Origin: an uncultured Paracoccaceae bacterium | GTDB lineage: Bacteria; Pseudomonadota; Alphaproteobacteria; Rhodobacterales; Rhodobacteraceae | DNA: 33,619 nucleotides | Assembly: GCA_937927675.1 (NCBI GenBank) | Contig: CALBSG010000032.1 | Coordinates: 1 to 33,619, forward strand | Direction: 5' to 3' | Part shown: positions 25,652 through 31,356 of the stretch, piece by piece | How positions within the stretch are numbered: position 1 is the first letter of the stretch | Layout: every line of letters begins with the position of its first letter | Program-made: the position numbers and the translations under genes | Notes under the pieces: generated by a model | Told to the model about the DNA's origin: nothing | Seen by the model: the letters and a program-made list of their open reading frames with translations, nothing else | Databases searched by the model: none

Positions 25652-25684
25652 AAAAGGCCCGGAGAGCGATCTCTGGGCCTTTTT
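25652..25684. terminator. Bidirectional intrinsic terminator
   Basis: AAAA precedes the stem AGGCCCGGAGA (25655–25665), GCGA is the loop, and TCTCTGGGCCT (25670–25680, one G-T wobble) is followed by TTTT. The A and T runs on both sides make it work on both strands. It ends the cupin gene (+), and it lies just beyond the stop of the convergent transpeptidase gene (-). Confidence 0.9.
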
Positions 25685-25701
25685 GCATTTGAGCGCAGGG
25701 A

Positions 25702-26808
25702 TCAGCCGTTCGCCGCCTCCAGCGGGGGGCAGTCCTTTTCGGCGATGCCCTTGCGGGTGCAGGCGGCCAACCGCTTCTTCTCGGCGGCAGCGGCGTCTTT
25801 GGCGACCTTGGCTGCGGCTTTTTCTTCTGCGGCGGCTTGCTTGGAGGCCAACGCTTCCGCTTTTGCCTTCTCTTTGGCGACCAGCGCCTCGGCTTGGGCT
25901 TTTTCCTTTGCTGCCAAATCTTCGGCCTTGGCCTTTTCTTTCGCCGCCTTCGCGTCAACCTTGGCCTTTTCTGCATCGGTCATCGCCGCATAGGCGGCGG
26001 CATCGGCTGCTGCCTTGGCTGCGGCTTCCTCGGCGGCTTTGGCCTCGGCGGCTTCCTGCTCTGCTTTGGCGATCTTGTCTGTCTCCAGCCGGGCCTGATT
26101 TTCCGGGGTGGCCGGAACGGCAAAGCCCCAGGCGTCATCCATATAGGGACCCTCCAACTCCAGACTTTCCTCTTTCGAGCGGACCTTCACCTTGGTGCCG
26201 GTTTTGATCTGCTCGTAAAGGTGGATCGCATCTTGGTTGAACAGCCGGATACAGCCAGCGCTGGTGGCGTGACCGATGGTGGCATTCTGGATCGTGCCGT
26301 GGATGCGGAACATGGTGTCACGCCCGCCGCGGTACAGGTACATCGCACGAGCGCCCAAGGGGTTTTCAAGCCCGCCCTTCATGCCGCCGGCATAGGCCGC
26401 GTAAAGATCGGGACGGGTGCGCACCATATTGGCCGTGGGCTGCCAAGACGGCCATTTTTCCTTGCGTCCGATCACACCCGAGCCGCGGAACGACAGACCT
26501 TCACGTCCGACGGCGACGGAATAGCGCATCGCGCGGCCGCCCTCCTGCACATGGTAAAGCTTGCGGGCGAAGGTATCGACCACGATGGTTCCCGGTGCTT
26601 CCGGGCCATTGTAGGCGACCTCGACCCGCTGACGCCCGCCGGCCAGATGCCGTGCCTCGACCGCTTCGATATGGAACCCTTCGTCATCGATCGCACCATA
26701 TTCGGGTGCGCGCGAGGCTGTCGCCATAGCTTCTTCGGACGGGGTCGATGTGCAGGCGGAAAGCACAGAGAAACACACAAGCGCCAAAAGGCGGAGAATC
26801 GGTGACAT
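25702..26808 (-). CDS. L,D-transpeptidase (YkuD) lipoprotein with long Ala/Lys/Glu tail
   Basis: A 368-residue envelope protein. A lipoprotein signal ends in the lipobox LSAC (Cys19). The YkuD catalytic domain covers about residues 70–210, with H170 in RIHGT and the nucleophile C186 in HATSAGCIRL. It would form 3-3 peptidoglycan crosslinks or attach proteins to peptidoglycan in the periplasm. The unusual part is a tail of about 115 residues (250–365) made almost only of Ala, Lys and Glu in repeats such as AKEKAKAEALASKQAAAEEKAA, predicted as one long charged coiled coil. It ends in CTRKGIAEKDCPPLE with two cysteines. The start at 26808 is set by the signal peptide; the open frame to 26997 has no signal character. 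Divergent from the membrane gene at 26989. Confidence 0.92.
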   Translation of the reverse strand: MSPILRLLALVCFSVLSACTSTPSEEAMATASRAPEYGAIDDEGFHIEAVEARHLAGGRQRVEVAYNGPEAPGTIVVDTFARKLYHVQEGGRAMRYSVAVGREGLSFRGSGVIGRKEKWPSWQPTANMVRTRPDLYAAYAGGMKGGLENPLGARAMYLYRGGRDTMFRIHGTIQNATIGHATSAGCIRLFNQDAIHLYEQIKTGTKVKVRSKEESLELEGPYMDDAWGFAVPATPENQARLETDKIAKAEQEAAEAKAAEEAAAKAAADAAAYAAMTDAEKAKVDAKAAKEKAKAEDLAAKEKAQAEALVAKEKAKAEALASKQAAAEEKAAAKVAKDAAAAEKKRLAACTRKGIAEKDCPPLEAANG

Positions 26809-26988
26809 GATTAATCTCGGGAAATGGCAGGTTTTGGAACCAAAGCCGCGCGCTGCCCCCTGCGTCAAGAGGGCGCGCAAGGTCGCAAAAAGAAAAGCCG
26901 GGCGCGTTGCGGGATGGGCGGGGTTTTCGGGGCTTGGCAGCGCCGGGCGGGCCTGTGCAGGATGGGGCATTTGCAAAAGGTGATTTGG
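26809..26988. promoter_or_regulatory. Divergent spacer between transpeptidase and membrane protein genes
   Basis: 180 bases that must hold the promoters of both divergent genes. It is rich in GC; I found no clear -35/-10 pair, no repeat and no palindrome long enough to name. Confidence 0.3.
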
Positions 26989-27567
26989 ATGATGCACAGA
27001 CCAAGGCTTTCAGGGCGGCTGGTGGCGGGGTGGACGGTTGGTTTGACGGCCGCGCTGATGATATTGCGGTTGCAGTGGGTGGAGCCGTGGCTCAGGGCTC
27101 CGGGCCGGCTGATCAATGGGCGGCCTGTTGTCGAGGTGGTCCCCGAAGGGCTTGGGGCCCTGCCCTTTGCCGGGGTATTGGCGTTCGGCCTTGCTGTGGT
27201 GATCGGGCTGGCTTGGGCCAACCGCAAACGCTGGCGGGCGGTCCTGCGTCCGAACCGTGGCCGGGTGATCGGGGCGCTGATTTTGGGGTTTGTAACGCCG
27301 GTTGCCGTTTACAGCTGGACGCCTTGGATCATCGGGGGCATCTGGCTGACCCTTGGCCTGTCCAGCCTGCAAGAGGGCATGCTGGATGTGATCCTGTTCG
27401 GGGTGGCGATGATCCTTGGCGCTGCCGTTCCATGGTATCCCGTCGCCTGCTTGATCGTCTCGGGTATTCATGGCCGGGTGATGCGTGTCGCGGTCTTTGC
27501 GCTGATGTTCTGGGCGGCCTATGCGGCGATCCTTTTGGCCGTCGGGACGCACAAATTCACCTTGTGA
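26989..27567 (+). CDS. Polytopic membrane protein, unknown
   Basis: A 192-residue integral membrane protein with about five hydrophobic helices (for example SGRLVAGWTVGLTAALMIL, PFAGVLAFGLAVVIGLAWA, VIGALILGFVTPVAVYSW, LDVILFGVAMILGAAVPW and VAVFALMFWAAYAAILLAV), separated by short loops rich in Arg. Start choice is uncertain: tandem ATG at 26989 and 26992 follow CAAAAGG; a GTG lies 9 bases earlier. No family is recognised, and it has no operon partner. It stops immediately before a 7-A run that belongs to the minus-strand terminator. Confidence 0.7.
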   Translation: MMHRPRLSGRLVAGWTVGLTAALMILRLQWVEPWLRAPGRLINGRPVVEVVPEGLGALPFAGVLAFGLAVVIGLAWANRKRWRAVLRPNRGRVIGALILGFVTPVAVYSWTPWIIGGIWLTLGLSSLQEGMLDVILFGVAMILGAAVPWYPVACLIVSGIHGRVMRVAVFALMFWAAYAAILLAVGTHKFTL

Positions 27568-27596
27568 AAAAAAGGCCGGGGGTGATCCCCCCGGCC
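27567..27596 (-). terminator. Intrinsic terminator of the creatinase gene
   Basis: On the minus strand GGCCGGGGG and CCCCCGGCC (27588–27596 and 27574–27582 in plus coordinates) form a 9-bp GC stem with a 5-base loop, followed by a run of seven T (27567–27573). This is a textbook rho-independent terminator 44 bases beyond the creatinase stop; on the plus strand it overlaps the stop of the membrane protein gene. Confidence 0.9.
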
Positions 27597-27640
27597 CTGT
27601 CGTTCTTGTGGGTTGAAAACCCGTCCAACGGGCGGGCAGT

Positions 27641-28849
27641 TTACCCGACGATGTTGAATTCGGGGCCGTAGGGATACTTGGTGATATCCTCATTGCCGTC
27701 TTCGGTGATGACCAGAATGTCGTGTTCGCGGTAGCCGCCTGCACCCGGCTGCCCTTCGGGAATGGTCAGCATCGGTTCCATCGAGATCACCATGCCCGGC
27801 TCCAGCACCGTATCGATGTCTTCGCGCAGTTCCAGACCGGCTTCGCGGCCATAGTAATGCGACAGAACGCCGAAGGAGTGGCCATAGCCGAAGGTACGGT
27901 ATTGCAGCACCTGATGCTCTTCGAAGAAGGTGTTCAGCTTTTGCGTCACCTCGGCGCAAGAGGCGCCGGGTTTCAGCAGGCTGATGCCATATTCATGCGC
28001 TGCGACGTTGATGTCCCAGATCCGGCGCGAGGCGGCGTCACATTCCTTGACGAACATGGTGCGTTCCAGCGCAGTGTAATAGCCCGAGATCATCGGGAAG
28101 GTGTTCAAGGACAGGATGTCGCCGCGCTGCAACTGGCGTGCGGTCACCGGGTTATGTGCGCCGTCGGTGTTGATACCCGACTGGAACCACACCCATGTGT
28201 CGCGGTATTCGGCATCGGGGAAGCGCTTGGCGATTTCCAGTTCCATCGCGTCGCGGCCAGCCATGGCGATATCGATCTCGCGGGCGCCTTCTTTCACAGC
28301 TTCACGGATGGCAAAACCGCCAACGTCGGCAACATTGGCACCATGACGGATCAGGGCGATTTCAGCCTCGGATTTGTTCATGCGCTGCTGCATGACGGCA
28401 ACCGAGATATCCACTCCACGCTTGGGCTTGAGGAAAGCGTTCAGCTTTTCGGATTGCACCAGCGTCAGGTGATCCGCCTCGCAGCCGATGACCTTATTTT
28501 CACCGGTGACCGACAGGACCGCGCGCCAGTAGTTGTCGCGCTGCCAGTCGGTGTAGGTGATGCTGTCGCCATGGCTGCGGCGCCAAGGCTGTGCGGCGTC
28601 GATGCCGGCCGAAATGGTCACGCATTCGGTGCGGGTGACGACCAAACCATAGGGGCGACCGAAGGAGCAGTACAGGAAGCCCGAATAATAGGCGATGGAG
28701 TGCATCGAGGTGAAGACGCAAGCGTCAACGCCATGCACCTCCATGATCTCGCGCAGGCCCGCGATGCGGGCGTCATATTCGCTGGTGGCAAAGGGCAGAA
28801 CCCGGTCGCCTTGGTGGAAGCGGTATTGTTGCGGACGTTCGATCGGCAT
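27641..28849 (-). CDS. Creatinase (creatine amidinohydrolase)
   Basis: A 402-residue M24 (pita-bread fold) enzyme that hydrolyses creatine to sarcosine and urea. It resembles the Pseudomonas putida creatinase over its full length, as I recall it: FLYCSFGRPYGLVVT, AAQPWRRSHGDSITYTDWQRDNYW, TWVWFQSGINTDGAHNPVT, PMISGYYTALERTMF, LQYRTFGYGHSFGVLSHYYGREAGLELREDIDTVLEPGMV and GAGGYREHDIL. The catalytic histidine falls at H232, the same number as in that enzyme, and the residues that bind metals in M24 aminopeptidases are not conserved, as expected. No creatininase or sarcosine oxidase is in the window. GAGG precedes the ATG. Transcription may read in from the yghU-like gene through a 170-base hairpin-rich leader. 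Confidence 0.92.
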   Translation of the reverse strand: MPIERPQQYRFHQGDRVLPFATSEYDARIAGLREIMEVHGVDACVFTSMHSIAYYSGFLYCSFGRPYGLVVTRTECVTISAGIDAAQPWRRSHGDSITYTDWQRDNYWRAVLSVTGENKVIGCEADHLTLVQSEKLNAFLKPKRGVDISVAVMQQRMNKSEAEIALIRHGANVADVGGFAIREAVKEGAREIDIAMAGRDAMELEIAKRFPDAEYRDTWVWFQSGINTDGAHNPVTARQLQRGDILSLNTFPMISGYYTALERTMFVKECDAASRRIWDINVAAHEYGISLLKPGASCAEVTQKLNTFFEEHQVLQYRTFGYGHSFGVLSHYYGREAGLELREDIDTVLEPGMVISMEPMLTIPEGQPGAGGYREHDILVITEDGNEDITKYPYGPEFNIVG

Positions 28850-28866
28850 TGTCAGACCTCATCAAA

Positions 28867-28941
28867 GGGGTCCGATGGGACCCCGAAAGGTCCCGGCGTA
28901 CAGGACGGCAAGAGCGCTGTTCGGGGCGACGCCATCGCCCC
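28867..28941 (-). terminator. Two hairpins in the creatinase leader
   Basis: On the minus strand the leader folds into GGGGTCC with GGACCCC (28867–28884, 4-base loop, then TTTG) and, further upstream, GGGGCGA with TCGCCCC (28923–28941, 5-base loop), extended by AGAGC/GCTCT. Both lie between the yghU-like stop and the creatinase start. They could end yghU transcription or control creatinase translation. Confidence 0.45.
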
Positions 28942-28985
28942 GGCTCTGCTTTAGATTAGCGGTTTGGCGGCGGGCTGTCCAGTTG

Positions 28986-29012
28986 CTCCTCGTTGGGTTG
29001 TTCGACGAGGAG
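28986..29012 (-). terminator. Hairpin after the yghU-like gene
   Basis: CTCCTCGT (28986–28993) pairs with ACGAGGAG (29005–29012) in an 8-bp stem with an 11-base loop, 7 bases beyond the stop of the glutathione transferase gene. There is no T run, so this is only a possible terminator or stability element. Confidence 0.4.
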
Positions 29013-29019
29013 ACGCGGA

Positions 29020-29868
29020 TCAGATTGCCTTACCCGCGAAATCCGCTGCTGAATGGCGGTTCGGCACCTGTTCCGCTTCATCGCCCCAGTTGCGGTTCAC
29101 CAGCAGACCACGTTTGACCGCTGGCCGGGCCGCGATCTTTTCCGCCCAGCGGATCAGGTTCTTGTAGCTGCCAACGTCTAAAAACTCAGCCGAATTGGCA
29201 TAGCTTTGGCCCAGAACCATGCGGCCATACCACGGCCAGATCGCCATATCGGCGATGGAATAGGTCTGCCCGGCGACATAAGGCACCTCGGCCAAACGGC
29301 GATCCAACACATCCAATTGCCGTTTGGTTTCCATCGCATAGCGGTTGATGGGGTATTCGTATTTTTCGGGCGCATAGGCAAAGAAATGGCCAAAGCCACC
29401 GCCCACAAAGGGGGCAGACCCCATCTGCCACATCAGCCAGTTGAGAACCTCGCTCCGCTCTGGGCCTTTTGCGGGCAGGAAGGCATCGTATTTTTCGGCC
29501 AGATGGATCAGGATCGACCCGCTTTCAAACAGCCGCACCGGGGTGTCCCCGGAATAGTCCATCATCGCGGGGATCTTCGAATTCGGGTTCACGGCCACAA
29601 AGCCCGACCCGAATTGATCGCCGGAAATCGTGATCAGCCAAGCGTCGTAATCGGCCAGAAGCCCGGCTTCCACCAGTTCCTCCAGCATGATCGTCACCTT
29701 TTGGCCGTTTGGGGTGGCCAGCGAGTAAAGCTGCAGGTCATGTTTGCCGCGCGGCAGTTCCTGCTCGTGCGTTGGTCCCGCCACGGGGCGGTTGGTCGAG
29801 GCGAACTTGCCGCCGTTATCCTTGTCCCAGGTCCAGACTTTGGGCGGGATATAGGTGGGATCGGCCAT
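29020..29868 (-). CDS. yghU: Glutathione S-transferase-like disulfide-bond reductase YghU
   Basis: A 282-residue Nu-class glutathione transferase homologue, close to E. coli YghU, which binds two glutathiones and reduces disulfides rather than acting as a typical transferase. Shared segments are KVWTWDK, NRPVAGPTHE, LPRGKHDLQLYSLATPNGQKVTIMLEEL, FESGSILIHLAEKYD, GGGFGHFFAYAPEKYEY, INRYAMETKRQLDVLDRRLAE, IADMAIWPWYG and RPAVKRGLLVNR. It is cytoplasmic. The ATG at 29868 has AAGGA upstream and begins MADPTYIPPKVWTWDK, which fits the family; the open frame 20 codons earlier does not. It is upstream of the creatinase gene on the same strand. No substrate link between them is evident. Confidence 0.93.
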   Translation of the reverse strand: MADPTYIPPKVWTWDKDNGGKFASTNRPVAGPTHEQELPRGKHDLQLYSLATPNGQKVTIMLEELVEAGLLADYDAWLITISGDQFGSGFVAVNPNSKIPAMMDYSGDTPVRLFESGSILIHLAEKYDAFLPAKGPERSEVLNWLMWQMGSAPFVGGGFGHFFAYAPEKYEYPINRYAMETKRQLDVLDRRLAEVPYVAGQTYSIADMAIWPWYGRMVLGQSYANSAEFLDVGSYKNLIRWAEKIAARPAVKRGLLVNRNWGDEAEQVPNRHSAADFAGKAI

Positions 29869-29997
29869 CGGGATTATCCTTCCAAGAGGGGCTTTGGCCA
29901 AGCTATGCGTTGGATGCAGCAGCTTCAATCCATCCCGAGGGGCTTGTCTGTGCGCCCTTGCACCCCCACATCAGCCTAAATGCGAAAAGGAGATGCC

Positions 29998-30312
29998 ATG
30001 CGTTGCCCAGTAGACAATGAAACCCTTGTGATGGCCGACCGGAACGGGGTTGAGATCGACTATTGCCCGAAATGCAGGGGGGTCTGGTTGGATCGGGGCG
30101 AGTTGGACAAGATCATCGAACGCGCAGGTTTGGCCGAGGCGCCGGTGGCCTCGAAAGAACCTGCACGGGGTACGGCGCCGAGCTATGCGCCGCCCCGCCA
30201 AGATGAGCCGCGCCGTGACGAGCGCCGGTCGCGCGACCATGATGATGACGATTACGACCGTCGCCCGCGCAAACGGCGCGAGAGCTTTTTGTCAGATCTG
30301 TTTGACTTCTGA
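29998..30312 (+). CDS. Small zinc-ribbon protein, zf-TFIIB family
   Basis: A 104-residue protein. The N-terminal 45 residues form a zf-TFIIB (PF13453) zinc ribbon: MRCPVDNETLVMADRNGVEIDYCPKCRGVWLDRGELDKII. Cysteines C3, C25 and C28 are visible, and the fourth ligand may be Asp/His as in this family. The rest is disordered, rich in Arg, Asp and Pro, and ends in the hydrophobic RESFLSDLFDF, which may be a binding motif. GAAAAGGAG precedes the ATG. Its role is unknown. It stops 5 bases before the convergent fdsD. Confidence 0.88.
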   Translation: MRCPVDNETLVMADRNGVEIDYCPKCRGVWLDRGELDKIIERAGLAEAPVASKEPARGTAPSYAPPRQDEPRRDERRSRDHDDDDYDRRPRKRRESFLSDLFDF

Positions 30313-30317
30313 TCAGA

Positions 30318-30554
30318 TCACGCCGCTGCCGCTGGCCGTTTGATCTTGGCGGCGGCGTCCAGCACCAAGGGGCGCAGGCCTGTGCCGCCTGCGTCCAAAA
30401 CCTCGAACAGGTGGCGGCGCATGCGGGGTTCCCAGAAGTCATTGATGTGGCTCGACAGACCTGCAACGCCTTCGTCATGGGGTTTGGATTCCATGAACTT
30501 GGCGATCTGGTTGGCCATGTAGATCAGCTTGGAATGGGGGGCGTCATGCGACAT
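30318..30554 (-). CDS. fdsD: Formate dehydrogenase delta subunit FdsD
   Basis: A 78-residue small subunit or assembly factor of the NAD+-dependent molybdenum formate dehydrogenase, matching the FdsD family: KLIYMANQIAKFMESKP, GVAGLSSHINDFWEPRMRRHLFEVLDAGG, LRPLVLDAAAKIK. In Rhodobacter capsulatus, FdsD is needed for activity. Start 30554 (MSHDAPHSKL) overlaps the 3' end of fdhD by 11 bases and has a GCGGC/GGC-type weak ribosome site inside it. It is the last gene of the operon. It converges on the zf-TFIIB gene with 5 bases between. Confidence 0.93.
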   Translation of the reverse strand: MSHDAPHSKLIYMANQIAKFMESKPHDEGVAGLSSHINDFWEPRMRRHLFEVLDAGGTGLRPLVLDAAAKIKRPAAAA

Positions 30555-31344
30555 GGGCGGCCTCTTGCGGTTCAATGCGGTGGGGGTGGGTGAAAACCTC
30601 GAACCCGTCAGGACGGGCGAGGGCGATCAGGGTGATGCCAGCCGCCTCGGCCATCTCGACCGCTGTTGCCGTGGGGGCAGAGGCGGCGATGATGATGGGA
30701 AAGCCAGCGGCAGCGCATTTTTGCACCATATCAATCGAGGTGCGGCAGGTCAGCACGACCGCGCCGGTCGGGCGGGTGCTGCGGGCCACCGCGCCGATCA
30801 GTTTATCAAGCGCATTGTGGCGCCCAACATCTTCGCGCGCGGCCTGAATTCCATCCGCCCAAAAGGCAGCAGCATGGGCGGCGCGTGTCAGGTCATGCAA
30901 GGGCTGATGCGCGGTCAGATCCGCCATCGCGCCCATGATTTGTGCCGGTGTCATGGTAAAGCCAGTGTCGGCAACGCGCATCGGCTTGCGCGCGGCCTCT
31001 GCCAGGCTGTCGATGCCACAAAGCCCACAGCCAACCGGCCCCGCCATCGAGCGGCGACGCGCGCGCTGGCGATCCTCGGCCGGCGATTTCAGCCAGATTT
31101 GCAGATCAATGCCAAGGTCGTTTTCCACCGTCTCAACACTTTCGATTTCATCCGCCGTCGCGATACCTTCGGTAAGGCTGAACCCATAAGCGAAATCCAC
31201 CAGATCGGCGGGGGTTGCCATCATCACGGCCTGAGTTGAGCCGTTATAAGACAAGGCCACCGCCACCTCGGCGGGCAACTCGCGCGAGCTGCCCACCCCG
31301 GCCCGCCCGAAGGCAAGGCGGGGAAGGGGGCGGTGGGTTTGCAT
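30544..31344 (-). CDS. fdhD: Formate dehydrogenase accessory sulfurtransferase FdhD (FdsC)
   Basis: A 266-residue protein of the FdhD family, which transfers sulfur from IscS to the bis-molybdopterin guanine dinucleotide cofactor and inserts it into formate dehydrogenase. In the NAD-linked fds operon the gene is called fdsC. The two-cysteine motif is C106-G-L-C109 in GPVGCGLCGIDSL. Other conserved segments are LVDFAYGFSLTEGI, QAAREDVGRHNALDKLIGA, VVLTCRTSIDMVQKCAAAGFPIIIAASAPTATAVEMAE and ALARPDGFEVFTHPHRI. It begins 12 bases after the fdsA stop and overlaps fdsD. Confidence 0.95.
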   Translation of the reverse strand: MQTHRPLPRLAFGRAGVGSSRELPAEVAVALSYNGSTQAVMMATPADLVDFAYGFSLTEGIATADEIESVETVENDLGIDLQIWLKSPAEDRQRARRRSMAGPVGCGLCGIDSLAEAARKPMRVADTGFTMTPAQIMGAMADLTAHQPLHDLTRAAHAAAFWADGIQAAREDVGRHNALDKLIGAVARSTRPTGAVVLTCRTSIDMVQKCAAAGFPIIIAASAPTATAVEMAEAAGITLIALARPDGFEVFTHPHRIEPQEAAHVA

Positions 31345-31356
31345 GCCAAGCGGTCC

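Noticed and set aside
27722..28954. 410-codon plus-strand frame opposite creatinase
   Set aside because: Antisense shadow of the well-supported creatinase gene.
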